Shown one piece after another: positions 36,147-45,733 of a stretch of DNA of 64,000 bases; within the stretch, counting starts at the first letter, position 1, and the number at the start of each line of letters is the position of its first letter. The stretch covers positions 69,015-133,014 of the forward strand of contig CAJNBV010000007.1 of the NCBI GenBank assembly GCA_905221095.1, read 5' to 3'. A program made the translations under genes and the position numbers. The DNA is from a bacterium. GTDB lineage: Bacteria; Bacillota; Bacilli; Lactobacillales; Streptococcaceae. The notes under the pieces were generated by a model. That model worked only from the letters and a program-made list of their open reading frames with translations. It was not told the DNA's origin and did no database searches.

Positions 36147-36713
36147 TCACTTTACAACATTCTCGATAAAATTTCGAATAGAAGACAAGCCGTCAGGCGT
36201 TCCGATACTCTCTGGATGGTACTGGAATCCATAAATTGGAAGGTTTTTGTGTTGAATTCCCATAATAGCTTGGTCATCAGTCGAACGAGCTGTCACTTCA
36301 AACTCTTCTGGCATTTTTTCAATCAAAATACTATGGTAACGCATGACCGCACGGCCATCCTCGATTCCTTGATACAAAACAGATGGTGCTTCAAAGCTGA
36401 TATTGCTCTGTTTCCCATGCATGACTTTCGGAGCCAAACCTAGCTTACCACCGAAGACTTCTGCGATGGCTTGGTGACCCAAACAAATCCCTAGAATCGG
36501 CTTCTTGCCTGCAAAGTCACGAATCATATCTTCCATCTTTCCAGCATCAACTGGCCAACCAGGACCCGGAGAAAAGACTAGACCATCTGCTTTTTCAGCT
36601 TCTTCATACAGCTTGGGATCATCATTTCTCAAGACCTGCACTTCTGCAAAATTCCCAATATATTGGGCCAAGTTATAGGTAAAAGAATCATAGTTGTCAA
36701 TCAATAAAATCAT
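36147..36713 (-). CDS. trpG: Anthranilate synthase glutamine amidotransferase component
   Basis: Supplies ammonia to TrpE. 188 residues, class I amidotransferase: oxyanion SPGPGWP, nucleophile Cys in [11 protein letters not shown] (near 81), and His-Glu in [11 protein letters not shown]. Overlaps trpE by 4 nt. The same subunit may also serve folate synthesis in some bacteria, but the operon context points to tryptophan. Confidence 0.96.
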   Translation of the reverse strand: MILLIDNYDSFTYNLAQYIGNFAEVQVLRNDDPKLYEEAEKADGLVFSPGPGWPVDAGKMEDMIRDFAGKKPILGICLGHQAIAEVFGGKLGLAPKVMHGKQSNISFEAPSVLYQGIEDGRAVMRYHSILIEKMPEEFEVTARSTDDQAIMGIQHKNLPIYGFQYHPESIGTPDGLSSIRNFIENVVK

Positions 36714-38071
36714 GGTCTTAGTTCTCCAATTCTAGTCATAGATTTTGCTTTGTTAATGGTTTCTTGGTATTCGTTTTGGGCGATAGAGTCGTAGACAATC
36801 CCTGCCCCAGCCTGCACATAAGCTGTTTGATTTTTGAGAATCATAGTTCGGATGGCGATGGCGAAATCCATATCACCCGTCGCTGACAAGTAGCCGATTG
36901 CTCCTGCGTATACGCCTCGTTTTTCCGTTTCCAGTTCATAGATTCGTCTCATGGCCCGAATCTTTGGTGCTCCTGAAACTGTTCCAGCTGGAAGTGTTGA
37001 TTTCAAGGCATCCATAGCAGTGAGTTCTGGAAGCAAACGCCCTTTCACCACGCTGGTCAAATGCATGACATAGCGGAAGAGCTCCACTTCCATATACTTG
37101 GTGACTTGGACACTGGCTGTTTCAGAGATGCGACCAATATCGTTACGCCCCAAATCTACTAGCATCCGATGTTCTGCTGTTTCCTTCTCATCAGAAAGTA
37201 AATCTGTCGCCAAGGCCTTGTCCTCTTCTTCCGTAGCCCCTCTTGGTCGCGTACCGGCAATCGGATTAGTTGTCACGATGCCATTTTTGACTGAAACCAA
37301 ACTTTCAGGACTAGCACCGATGATTTGATAATCCCCAAAATCATAGAAATAGAGGTAATTTGATGGATTGGTCACGCGAAGATTTCTGTAGAAGTCAAAT
37401 GGATTTCCAGTAACCTCTGCTGAGAAACGCTGGCTGAGTACACATTGGAACATATCCCCGTTACGAATCAAGTCGCGAGCTGTTTCCACCATTTCCTCAA
37501 ACTTCTGAGGAGCGATATGGGGTTTGAAGTCCAACGGAGATAAATCCAAGTCTTCAAATTCATTTGGAGCAGGAATGCGTAATTCCTCAAGCACTTGGTT
37601 CAAGGATTTTTCCAAGTCTTCTTGACTACGCTCACTATAGAGAGCATCCTCGATGACATGAATTTTTTCCTTCTTGTGGTCAAAGACCATGTAGCTCTCA
37701 TAAACAAAGAAATGCATGTCTGGCGTCCCAATGGTATCTTGAGGGATTTGACCAATTTCTTCATAGAGCGAAATCATATCGTAACCAACAAAACCAATTG
37801 CCCCCCCACCAAAAGGTAGATCTGAATGGTGCTGGCTCTTATGAGTCACTTCATAAAGGAAATCCAAAGGATTCCGATCAATCACTTGACCATTTTGATA
37901 AAGGACTCCATTTTCAAACTCAATCTCAAAAACAGGATTATAGGCTAGGATAGAAAAACGAGCGGTTTCCTTGTCTCTCGGAATACTTTCTAAGATAACC
38001 TTGTGTTGCCCCTTTAGGCGCATATAAGCCAAGATTGGTGATAAGACATCTCCATGAATGATTCGTTCCAT
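36710..38071 (-). CDS. trpE: Anthranilate synthase component I
   Basis: Chorismate to anthranilate. 453 residues with the chorismate-binding C-terminal domain: MFQCVLSQRFSAE, GASPESLVSV, NPIAGTRPRGATEEED, DLGRNDIGRI and LPAGTVSGAPKIRAM. N-terminal residues LESIPRDKETARFS correspond to the Trp feedback region (LES). First gene of the seven-gene run, 270 bp after the T-box terminator. Confidence 0.97.
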   Translation of the reverse strand: MERIIHGDVLSPILAYMRLKGQHKVILESIPRDKETARFSILAYNPVFEIEFENGVLYQNGQVIDRNPLDFLYEVTHKSQHHSDLPFGGGAIGFVGYDMISLYEEIGQIPQDTIGTPDMHFFVYESYMVFDHKKEKIHVIEDALYSERSQEDLEKSLNQVLEELRIPAPNEFEDLDLSPLDFKPHIAPQKFEEMVETARDLIRNGDMFQCVLSQRFSAEVTGNPFDFYRNLRVTNPSNYLYFYDFGDYQIIGASPESLVSVKNGIVTTNPIAGTRPRGATEEEDKALATDLLSDEKETAEHRMLVDLGRNDIGRISETASVQVTKYMEVELFRYVMHLTSVVKGRLLPELTAMDALKSTLPAGTVSGAPKIRAMRRIYELETEKRGVYAGAIGYLSATGDMDFAIAIRTMILKNQTAYVQAGAGIVYDSIAQNEYQETINKAKSMTRIGELRP

Positions 38072-38127
38072 TGTAATTTCCCTTTCAGTTTCTTATTTTT
38101 AATTTTTTGTCTTTTTTCTATTTTCCT

Positions 38128-38287
38128 TAAATAGTGCGGACGGGAGCAACTTTCTCCGAAATTTCATCCCTAATTTTTGAGCCTTAGGTCTCAAAAATTC
38201 CGTTCTAGAGAAGCATCTTTGCTTCTCTAGAATACCACTATGGCGGGAAATAGCGGTTTAATGCTCACTTCGTTCGCAAATATTTTA
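38128..38287. repeat. MITE-like palindromic element between T-box and trpE
   Basis: About 160 bp bounded by imperfect inverted ends (TAAATAGTGCGGACGGGAGC on the left; CGAAGTGAGC-type complement on the right). Inside are AATTTTTGAG/CTCAAAAATT (38172-38199, the loop CCTTAGGT can extend the stem) and a perfect 13-bp hairpin TTCTAGAGAAGCA-TCTT-TGCTTCTCTAGAA (38203-38232). It looks like a small non-coding repeat insertion; I could not name the family (RUP or SPRITE are possibilities). Confidence 0.55.
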
Positions 38288-38350
38288 TAGAAATTTATCT
38301 AGTGATAAAGCATAATTTAAAACTGATAGCCATATCTACGATAAATATAT

Positions 38351-38590
38351 AAAAATCCCCACGCAAAATAACTTGCGTGAGGACGAAATTCGCGGTGCCA
38401 CCTCAATTATAGGATTTCTCCTATCTCTCATTCCTGTCTTAGAAAGATTCTGTAACAGGCTGTGCGATAAAGGGCACTCCCTTGAGAATTATGTTTTCTT
38501 CTCTTGTTTCAGATGGACCCAACCTTACAGATTTCTCTGCTTGTTTCCAGCAACCACAAGCTCTCTGGGAAAGAAATAACTGTAATTTTT
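38351..38590 (-). promoter_or_regulatory. Tryptophan T-box leader of trpEGDCFBA
   Basis: Minus strand: stem I starts AGAGAGCTTGTGGTTGC, a TGG specifier fits at 38519-38521 (AAGGTTGGGTCC), the T-box GAGGTGGCACCGCG is at 38391-38405, and the terminator hairpin with arms TCACGCAA / TTGCGTG ends in TTTTT at 38351. Uncharged tRNA-Trp would stabilise the antiterminator. It begins within 10 nt of the upstream trpB2 stop codon, and I see no strong promoter between them. Confidence 0.9.
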
Positions 38591-38597
38591 CCATCTA

Positions 38598-39776
38598 TTA
38601 TTTTTTAGCTTCTAGGTAGTCTGCAATCGCAGCTACGTCCTTGTCTCCACGACCAGAGACATTGATGATGATAATGTCGTCTTTACTTAGTTTCGGTGCA
38701 CGTTTAACTGCTTCTGCGATAGCGTGCGAACTTTCAATCGCTGGGATAATTCCTTCAGTCTTGCTGAGAAGGAGCAAGGCTTGAACAGCTTCTTCGTCTG
38801 TCGCTGCCACATATTCCACGCGACCTGAATCTTTGAAGTAGGCGTGTTCTGGGCCAACCCCTGGATAGTCCAAGCCAGCTGAGATAGAGTAAACTGGAGC
38901 CAACTCTCCGTCTTCCTTAAAGACTGCATAGGTCTTCATGCCGTCGACAATTCCGATACTACCTTTTGTCATAGTAGCTGCGTGCTTGTCTGTATCAAGT
39001 CCGTGCCCAGCAGCTTCGACCCCAACCAATTTGACTTCTTCATCAGCCACATACTGTGAAAAAGCACCTATAGCATTGGAACCACCACCGACACAGGCAA
39101 TGACGTAATCTGGCAATCGTCCTTCTTTTTCTAAGATTTGACGACGAGATTCTTCACTGATGATCTTTTGGAATTCATGAACAATTGTAGGATAAGGATG
39201 AGGGCCTACAGCAGATCCCAAAACGTAGAAGGCTTCAAGGTCATTCATCCATGCTCCAAAGGCTGCATCAACCGCATCCTTAAGGGTACGAGTTCCAGTT
39301 TCAACTGCGTGAACAGTTGCTCCCATCATCTCCATGCGGAAAACATTGAGACGTTGACGCTCCACATCTTCTGCACCCATGTAGACATCACATGCCATAC
39401 CAAACTTGGCTGCAGCCGCTGCTGTCGCAACACCGTGTTGACCAGCTCCTGTTTCTGCGATCACTCGTTTTTTGCCCATACGTTTGGCAAGAAGGATTTG
39501 CCCTAAAACGTTGTTGAGCTTGTGAGAACCCAGATGATTAAGATCTTCTCGCTTGAGATAAATCTTAGCTCCACCTAAGTGATCTGTCAAACTTTCCGCA
39601 AAATAAAGCGGTGTTTCACGACCTGAATAGTCTTTTAAGTAATGGTGAAACTCTGCCAAAAACTCTGGATCGTCCTTGTACTTGTCAAATGTCACTTCCA
39701 ACTCATCCAACAAAGCCTGAATCGGCTCCGGTACAAAACTACCACCAAATTGTCCAAAATAACCTTTAGTTGTCAT
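38598..39776 (-). CDS. Second tryptophan synthase beta chain (TrpB paralogue)
   Basis: 392 residues, same fold and about half identical by eye to the operon TrpB. PLP Lys in [13 protein letters not shown] (operon copy HTGAHKINN), catalytic Glu in [12 protein letters not shown], phosphate site [12 protein letters not shown] and SGRGDKDV are all intact. No trpA accompanies it. It has its own T-box and leads the whole trp cluster. It may act without TrpA as an indole-salvage synthase or form an alternative complex; the role is inference. Confidence 0.9.
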   Translation of the reverse strand: MTTKGYFGQFGGSFVPEPIQALLDELEVTFDKYKDDPEFLAEFHHYLKDYSGRETPLYFAESLTDHLGGAKIYLKREDLNHLGSHKLNNVLGQILLAKRMGKKRVIAETGAGQHGVATAAAAAKFGMACDVYMGAEDVERQRLNVFRMEMMGATVHAVETGTRTLKDAVDAAFGAWMNDLEAFYVLGSAVGPHPYPTIVHEFQKIISEESRRQILEKEGRLPDYVIACVGGGSNAIGAFSQYVADEEVKLVGVEAAGHGLDTDKHAATMTKGSIGIVDGMKTYAVFKEDGELAPVYSISAGLDYPGVGPEHAYFKDSGRVEYVAATDEEAVQALLLLSKTEGIIPAIESSHAIAEAVKRAPKLSKDDIIIINVSGRGDKDVAAIADYLEAKK

Positions 39777-39812
39777 AAAAATTTCCTCTTTCAGTATTTA
39801 TTTCAAGATATG

Positions 39813-40064
39813 AAAAAGCCCACACACAGAAAATAATCTGTGTGAGGGCGTTGGTAACGCGGTGCCACCTCAATTATAAAGGGACTATTCCCCTTTACAT
39901 CTCTACCTTGTCTAACAACAAGTTGCACTGTAAGGTGTGCGCACCGAATTTTCATTGTTTCAAATTCATTTTTAAAATCAGCCCACTTTCACTACTTCCA
40001 ACCACCTGTTCACAATCACCACAGGCTCCCTGAAGATCAAAAATAGTTACTTTTCTGATTTGTT
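39813..40064 (-). promoter_or_regulatory. Tryptophan T-box leader of the second trpB
   Basis: Minus strand: stem I from CAGGGAGCCTGTGGTGATTG, TGG specifier at 39983-39985 (AAAGTGGGCTGA), T-box GAGGTGGCACCGCG at 39857-39871, terminator with arms GCCCTCACACAGA / TCTGTGTGTGGGC and TTTTT at 39813-39849. Confidence 0.9.
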
Positions 40065-40070
40065 GAACTT

Positions 40071-40099
40071 ATTTTAATACTTTGTTTTTTCTTTGTCAA
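40071..40099 (-). promoter_or_regulatory. Promoter of the trp cluster
   Basis: TTGACA, 17-nt spacer, TAAAAT on the minus strand, 14 bp after the stop of the aminotransferase gene. Start of transcription about 40064, where the first T-box begins. Confidence 0.85.
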
Positions 40100-40112
40100 G
40101 ACTTTTTTACGA

Positions 40113-41336
40113 TTATTTTGATAAAGTTAGCACTTTTTCAGAAACTGTTTTGAAAGTCTCAATGATATAGTCCACTTCTTCATCGCTTAATTTAGTATGA
40201 AGAGGGAGGGTAATTTCATTTTCAAAGAAGGCATAGGCCTTGGGATAATTCGCCATATCAAAGCCAAGATTCTTATAGGCTGTTAAGAGTGGAAGCGGTT
40301 TGTAGTGTACGTTACTTGCGATTCCTGCTTTGGCCAATTCTTGGATGATGAGGTTACGTTCTTCTAAACTTGCTCCGTCTACATGGGTGATGTAGAGGTG
40401 ACGTGAAGATTCGACAGTATCAGTCTTATGTGCCAATGGATGGATGCGAGAACCTGCAAAACCACGATCATAGCGGTCCACGATGTCCTTACGACGTTGT
40501 AGCAAACCAGCGTAACGGTCCAATTGTACCAAACCAAGGGAAGCCATGATATCAGTCATATTGCACTTGTAGGCTGGTGTGACGATATCGTACTCCCATG
40601 AACCCAATTGCATCTTAGCAAGGGCATCCTTAGTTTGACCATGAAGGGAAAGGATTTGAAATTCCTTGTACATCTCTTCGTCGTCAATCGCTGGATTGGC
40701 CTTCCAAGTCGCACTTCCACCCTCTGCAGTTGTAAAGTTCTTAACAGCATGGAATGAGAAGGAAGTAAAGTCAGCGATAGAACCAGCTGGTTGCCCTTTA
40801 TAAGTAGATCCCAAAGCATGGGCACTATCAGATACAATCACGATACGGTTAAAGGCCTTTTGCCACTTGCTAGTAGCTGTAAAGAGATCACGTTTCTTCT
40901 CCACAACTTGGAACAAACGGTCATAGTCGCACACAATCCCCGCAAGCTCAACAGGAATAATCACCTTAGTCTTTTCAGTGATAGCTTGCTCAAGCAAGTC
41001 ATAGTCCATTTCAAAAGTATCTGCTTGGATATCCACCATGACAGGTGTTGCTCCTACGTGCGTGATAACACTACATGAAGCTGTGTAAGTCATAGCTGGA
41101 ACGATGACTTCATCACCAGGTCCCACTTCAAGCATACGCAAAATTAACTCCAGAGCGGCTGTCGCAGAGTTGAGACAGACAGTCTTAGGTGTCTGTGTGT
41201 ATTGAGACAAGCGACGCTCCAGTTCTTTTGTCTTCGGACCTGTTGTAATCCAACCAGAACGAAGGGTGTCCGCAACTTCAGCAATTTCTGCTTCTGTAAT
41301 ATCGGGTGGTGAAAATGGAATATTGTAATTTGGCAT
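40113..41336 (-). CDS. DegT/DnrJ/EryC1 aminotransferase, probable AATGal synthesis (teichoic acid)
   Basis: PLP-dependent sugar aminotransferase, 407 residues. Starts MPNYNIPFSPPDITEAEIAEVADTLRSGWITTGPKTKELE with AAAGGAG 8 nt upstream. VCLNSATAALELILRMLEVGPGDEVIVPAMTYTASCSVI, DSAHALGSTYKG and SFHAVKNFTTAEGGS (PLP Lys in the last block) define the family. The neighbour is a sugar-1-phosphate transferase. This gene pair matches the pneumococcal pair proposed to make UDP-AATGal and start the teichoic-acid repeat. The exact sugar is based on that remembered context. Confidence 0.85.
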   Translation of the reverse strand: MPNYNIPFSPPDITEAEIAEVADTLRSGWITTGPKTKELERRLSQYTQTPKTVCLNSATAALELILRMLEVGPGDEVIVPAMTYTASCSVITHVGATPVMVDIQADTFEMDYDLLEQAITEKTKVIIPVELAGIVCDYDRLFQVVEKKRDLFTATSKWQKAFNRIVIVSDSAHALGSTYKGQPAGSIADFTSFSFHAVKNFTTAEGGSATWKANPAIDDEEMYKEFQILSLHGQTKDALAKMQLGSWEYDIVTPAYKCNMTDIMASLGLVQLDRYAGLLQRRKDIVDRYDRGFAGSRIHPLAHKTDTVESSRHLYITHVDGASLEERNLIIQELAKAGIASNVHYKPLPLLTAYKNLGFDMANYPKAYAFFENEITLPLHTKLSDEEVDYIIETFKTVSEKVLTLSK

Positions 41337-41378
41337 TGATTTGCTCCTTTTGTCTGTAGTCATTTTCTCATGGCTACT

Positions 41379-42071
41379 TTATTTTAGCACTTCAAACACG
41401 GTTTGAAACATGATTTTGACGTCCCCAAGGAAACTAAATTCTCGGAGATAAGTGAGGTTATAGCGCATCTTTTCAGGAAGAACATGCTCTACATAGGCTT
41501 GGTCAACTGATAGGCCTTTTTCGGTCATTTGACTGATGATAGTGTCCTCATCCTTGTAGTTGATGCTGGCTGGAGAGGTAATTCCTGCTGGCAAAAGTAA
41601 GGTCGCCATCATTTCAGGGCTATACTGCTCTGTGTAACGTGGCACTTCAGGACGCGTCCCTACAAAGGACATCTCGCCTTTAAGAACATTAACCAACTGA
41701 GGCAGTTCGTCCAAACGCACACGGCGGATGAAATTACCAACCTTGGTAATACGGCTATCGTTAGCAGAAGTCACCAGACTACCTTTTTTATCCGCATCCG
41801 TAACCATGGTACGGAACTTCCAAATCTTGAAAGGACGGTTGTACTGGGTCACGCGCTCTTGCTTGTAAATAACAGGCCCCTTGCTATCCAACTTGATCCA
41901 AATGCTCAAGATGAGAAAGACTGGGGAAGTCAAAATTAGCAAGACCAAGGCCAGAACCCCGTCCAAGCAACGCTTGAAAATCAGCGAACCCTTCCTTTTA
42001 GAGACAAGCTGGTAGTAAGACTCAACCTCGCTTGATTTCATTTCCACGGGCAAGTCTTCCCATTTCAGCAT
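41379..42071 (-). CDS. Undecaprenyl-phosphate sugar-1-phosphate transferase (teichoic-acid initiation type)
   Basis: 230 residues, bacterial sugar transferase family: one membrane segment (RCLDGVLALVLLILTSPVFLILSIW, about 39-61), then WKFRTMVTDADKKGS, RRVRLDELPQLVNVLKGEMSFVGTRPEVP, the diagnostic catalytic block. Likely transfers AATGal-1-phosphate to undecaprenyl phosphate on the cytoplasmic face. Transcribed before the aminotransferase with a 42-bp gap. Capsule-type initiators are longer; none of the other capsule genes is here. Confidence 0.85.
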   Translation of the reverse strand: MLKWEDLPVEMKSSEVESYYQLVSKRKGSLIFKRCLDGVLALVLLILTSPVFLILSIWIKLDSKGPVIYKQERVTQYNRPFKIWKFRTMVTDADKKGSLVTSANDSRITKVGNFIRRVRLDELPQLVNVLKGEMSFVGTRPEVPRYTEQYSPEMMATLLLPAGITSPASINYKDEDTIISQMTEKGLSVDQAYVEHVLPEKMRYNLTYLREFSFLGDVKIMFQTVFEVLK

Positions 42072-42178
42072 GCTGTTTCTCCTTTGTTTTTATTATACTA
42101 TTTGTCAACATTTTTCATTATACCACAAAATGGAAAAGGCGGTGAAAGAAATCTGTAATTTGAAGGATTTCCTTCTTT

Positions 42179-42204
42179 TACTCAATAAAAATCAAAGAGT
42201 ATTA
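42179..42204. repeat. Minimal BOX-end remnant
   Basis: TACTCAATAAAAATCAAAG followed directly by AGTATTA: the two outer ends of a BOX element joined without the interior (compare 30457-30478 and 30598-30608). Its last bases form the stop codon of the ABC transporter gene ending at 42202. Confidence 0.55.
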
Positions 42205-43944
42205 AGACATGGCCCCTGCCTGCAAGCTATACATCTTGTGATAGGTTCCTCCCAAGGCCAAGAGTTCCTCATGGGTTCCGCTCTCGATGATGCGCCCCTT
42301 GTCCAAAACATAGATACAGTTGGCATCTTGGATGGTCGAAAGGCGGTGGGCAATGGCAATGGTTGTCCGCCCCTGTCTCATCTTCGCCAGAGAAGCTTGA
42401 ACCAAGCTTTCTGTTTCAGAGTCAATATTGGCTGTCGCTTCATCCAAAATCAAGATTTTAGGCTGACTAGCGACTGTTCTGGCAAAGGCAAGAAGCTGAC
42501 GCTGGCCAGTAGAAAAGCTCGAACCTCGTTCGGAAACAGGGGAGTCGTAACCCTGCGGAAGGTCCTGAATAAAGGAATCTGCATCCACAAAGGCAGCAGC
42601 AGCCTGAACCTGCTCATCACTGATATCTTGGTACATGGCGATATTGGATTTGATAGTCCCGTGATAGAGGAAGGGTTCCTGCAAGACCAGACCGATGCTC
42701 TTTCTCAGCTCTTCCTGACTGAAATCCCTAATATCCACCCCATCCAAGAGAACTCGCCCTGACTGGAATTCATAAAAGCGCATGAGAACATTGATAATCG
42801 ACGATTTCCCCGAACCTGTATGCCCTACAAAGGCAATAGTTTCACCCTTGTTAACCGAAAAGGAAATGTCATCCAGAATCTGGTGTGTCCCGTCATACGA
42901 GAAGCATACATGTTCAAAACGGATATTGCCTTCTTTGACTTTGGCTTGCCCATCTTTTTGAAGAGGCTCATAGGTCGTCTCGTCAATCAAGGCAAAGACA
43001 CGGCCTGCAGACACCATGGAAGTTTGAAGGGTTGAAAAGTTTTGCGTCACTTCAATCAGGGGATCAAAGAGACGATTGATGTACTGTATAAATGCATACA
43101 TGGTTCCTGCCGTTATCCCGATAGAAAGACCACGATAACCAAAGTAAGCCATCAAAACGGCGTAACCTAAGAGTTTCAGCAAACTCATGGCAGGACGCAA
43201 AAAGAGGGCATCCAAGGCTACAGAACGGTTGGCATAGACCAAGTGTTCTTGGTTAATCTCATCAAATTCTGCCTGCAGGCGCTTCTCTTGATTAAAGGCC
43301 TGGATAATCCTGATTCCCTCTATATTCTCTGCCAGCTTACTATTGATATCCGACAAGAGACTTCTGGTTTTTTCGATGATTTTCACTGACTTTTTCCGAT
43401 AGAGATTAACTAAAAGGAAAATCAAGGGAAGAAAGAGCAAGACTAAAGCCGTCAAACGAAAATCCAGCACCAACATGGTATAAAGGGTTGTCAGAAAGAT
43501 GAAAACTGCTGAGATAAAGCTGGATAAAATCCCTGAAAACATATCACTGATGGTCTCGGTATCATTGGTCAAACGAGAGACGATAGAGCCAGCTGGTGTC
43601 TTGTCAAAATAAGACATACCCAGCTTCTCCATATTAGCAAAGGCATCGCGACGAATATCTCTAACGATGCTATAGGACACGCGCGCAAAGAGAAGATTGC
43701 CGACATACTGCACTACAGTTTGTAGAATGTAGAGACCATAGTAGGCCAGCAAAACGGTCACAGCGAGTTGGTTCAGATTGCTCAGATACTGGTCAATAAA
43801 GTGGGAAGCCACAAGGGGAATGACGCTTTTAATGACCGTAGTCGCTAGGAGAAAGCTGAGTGCCAAAAAGGTCAGGAGGCCATAGGGCTTGAGATAGGAC
43901 ATCAAGCGCTTCAATACAGCCCATTGTTCTTGCTTATTCTGCAT
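42202..43944 (-). CDS. Heterodimeric ABC exporter subunit, canonical ATPase
   Basis: 580 residues: six-span membrane domain (about 1-320) fused to an ATPase. Walker A VGHTGSGKSS near 373, signature SFSTGQRQL, Walker B ILILDEATANID with the catalytic Glu, H-loop IAIAHRLST. The start overlaps the partner gene by 11 nt. With the 43934-45679 product it forms a B-family exporter; substrates of relatives are drugs or lipids. The stop codon lies in a BOX remnant. Confidence 0.92.
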   Translation of the reverse strand: MQNKQEQWAVLKRLMSYLKPYGLLTFLALSFLLATTVIKSVIPLVASHFIDQYLSNLNQLAVTVLLAYYGLYILQTVVQYVGNLLFARVSYSIVRDIRRDAFANMEKLGMSYFDKTPAGSIVSRLTNDTETISDMFSGILSSFISAVFIFLTTLYTMLVLDFRLTALVLLFLPLIFLLVNLYRKKSVKIIEKTRSLLSDINSKLAENIEGIRIIQAFNQEKRLQAEFDEINQEHLVYANRSVALDALFLRPAMSLLKLLGYAVLMAYFGYRGLSIGITAGTMYAFIQYINRLFDPLIEVTQNFSTLQTSMVSAGRVFALIDETTYEPLQKDGQAKVKEGNIRFEHVCFSYDGTHQILDDISFSVNKGETIAFVGHTGSGKSSIINVLMRFYEFQSGRVLLDGVDIRDFSQEELRKSIGLVLQEPFLYHGTIKSNIAMYQDISDEQVQAAAAFVDADSFIQDLPQGYDSPVSERGSSFSTGQRQLLAFARTVASQPKILILDEATANIDSETESLVQASLAKMRQGRTTIAIAHRLSTIQDANCIYVLDKGRIIESGTHEELLALGGTYHKMYSLQAGAMS

Positions 43945-45679
43945 CTTCTTCTCCTTTCATTTCCAACTGCTGAGACTGGTAGGTTTGGGCATACCAGCCA
44001 TCCAGGGCTAGCAAGTCATCATGCCTGCCTCGTTCGATAATCTGTCCATTTTGCATGACTAAAATCAAATCTGCATGGACAACCGCACTGAGGCGATGAG
44101 CTGTGATAATGGTTGTCTTATCCTTGCGCGTCTCCTTGAGATTGTCGATAATCGCATACTCTGTCTTAGCATCCACGGCGGACAAGGAATCATCTAAAAT
44201 CAAAATATCTGGATCTAAAATCATCGCCCGACTCATGGCCAGACGTTGCTTTTGACCACCAGAAAGACTGACTCCCTTTTCACCAATCAACGTATCAAAT
44301 CCTTGGGGCATATCCACAATATCTTGGTAAACTTGAGCTAGCTTAGTCGCTTCCTCGACCACTGAAAGTGGCAAGTTCGGATTTCCAAAGCGGATATTGT
44401 CTAAGATAGAGGTCGCAAAGAGAAACTGGTCCTGAGGAACATAGCCCATAAGACTACGAAGATCTGTCAGACGATAGTCCCGAATATCGTGACCATTTAG
44501 ATAAATGGCTCCCTTGTCCACATCGTATTCACGCAAGAGGAGCTTGATCAAGGACGTTTTCCCAGAGCCTATCTGACCGACCAACCCCAGTGTTTGACCT
44601 TTTTCTAAACTGAAGTGAATATCCGTCAGTGTTTCCTCATTTTCAAAGGCAAAGCTATCAATATCATACTGCAGGAGCCCGTTTTCAATGCCATATAAAG
44701 GAAACTCAGGGTCTTGTACAGGTGATTCCTGAAACAAAAGTTCCTCAATCCGCTGGTAGGAAACCTTTCCTCTTTGAGTGATATTAAAGAGGAAACCAAT
44801 GGCCATGAGAGGCCAAACCAACATATCCAAATAGCTGATAAAGGTTACTAGATTTCCAACTGTAATCTTCCCTTCCTGAACCATCAAGGAGCCAACCAAG
44901 AGGGTTAACACATAGGATGAACCAACAAACAAGAGAACCATGGGGTCAAAGAGACTATCGTATTTCATGGTTTGCAGGTTCTTTTGGAAGGTCAATTCAT
45001 TGACTGCCTGAAAGGACTTCAACTCGTCCGCCTGGTAACCGAAAGACTTGGTCACTTTAATACCTGATACAGACTCCTGTACCTTGTTATTAAGTTCGGA
45101 AAAGGCAGCTTGGGATTCGCCAAAGGCCTTGTGGGTCTTTCTCCCTAGACGACTGGTCGCATAAGCCATGAAAGGCAGGGGAAGAATGGCAACCAAGGTC
45201 ATCTGCCATGAAATGCTAAAGAGCATGGTCAACAAGGTCACTAAAGCTGTGATTGAGGCATCAACCGCTGACATAACCCCTCCCCCTGCCAGACGCGTTA
45301 AGGCATTGATATCGTTGGTTGCGTGTGCCATTAGGTCCCCCGTCCTATAGGTTTGATAAAAGGCTGGAGACATTTTTGTGAAATGCTCAAATAAGCGAGA
45401 GCGCATAATCTGTCCCAAACGGTAGGAAGTACCGAGGATATACATACGCCAAACATAGCGCAGATAGTACATCCCAAAGGCTGCAAGAAGCAAGTAAAAT
45501 AGGGCAAGAAGGAGGTCCTGCTGGGTTAATTGCCCCGATGTGATGGCATCAATGACCCTCCCCATAACCATTGGGGGAATGAGGTTGAGGACGGAAACCA
45601 AGACCAGAGCCACAATCCCGACTAAATAACGGCGTTTTTCTAACTTGAAAAACCACCAAAGTTTTTGAATAATGGACAT
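43934..45679 (-). CDS. Heterodimeric ABC exporter subunit, degenerate catalytic site
   Basis: 581 residues: membrane domain with six spans plus ATPase. Walker A VGQIGSGKTS, full signature LSGGQKQRL, but Walker B reads ILILDDSLSAVD, so the catalytic Glu is replaced by Asp, as in the non-hydrolysing half of LmrCD/BmrCD-type heterodimers. Start at 45679 follows AAGGGATGTT; a 13-codon upstream extension lacks a site. Operon with the canonical half. Confidence 0.92.
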   Translation of the reverse strand: MSIIQKLWWFFKLEKRRYLVGIVALVLVSVLNLIPPMVMGRVIDAITSGQLTQQDLLLALFYLLLAAFGMYYLRYVWRMYILGTSYRLGQIMRSRLFEHFTKMSPAFYQTYRTGDLMAHATNDINALTRLAGGGVMSAVDASITALVTLLTMLFSISWQMTLVAILPLPFMAYATSRLGRKTHKAFGESQAAFSELNNKVQESVSGIKVTKSFGYQADELKSFQAVNELTFQKNLQTMKYDSLFDPMVLLFVGSSYVLTLLVGSLMVQEGKITVGNLVTFISYLDMLVWPLMAIGFLFNITQRGKVSYQRIEELLFQESPVQDPEFPLYGIENGLLQYDIDSFAFENEETLTDIHFSLEKGQTLGLVGQIGSGKTSLIKLLLREYDVDKGAIYLNGHDIRDYRLTDLRSLMGYVPQDQFLFATSILDNIRFGNPNLPLSVVEEATKLAQVYQDIVDMPQGFDTLIGEKGVSLSGGQKQRLAMSRAMILDPDILILDDSLSAVDAKTEYAIIDNLKETRKDKTTIITAHRLSAVVHADLILVMQNGQIIERGRHDDLLALDGWYAQTYQSQQLEMKGEEDAE

Positions 45680-45702
45680 AACATCCCTTTCTGATTGCAA
45701 AT

Positions 45703-45731
45703 AGAAACCTGAGGCCAAGACCCCAGGTTTT
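45703..45731 (-). terminator. Possible terminator after DUF421 gene
   Basis: Hairpin AACCTGGGG / CCTCAGGTT just past the stop codon, followed by a weak T stretch (TTTCTATTT). Separates DUF421 from the ABC exporter. Confidence 0.45.
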
Positions 45732-45733
45732 TC

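Noticed and set aside
38072..38597. Leader peptide-type trp attenuation
   Set aside because: No short Trp-rich ORF was found; the T-box motif with TGG specifier and terminator explains the region.
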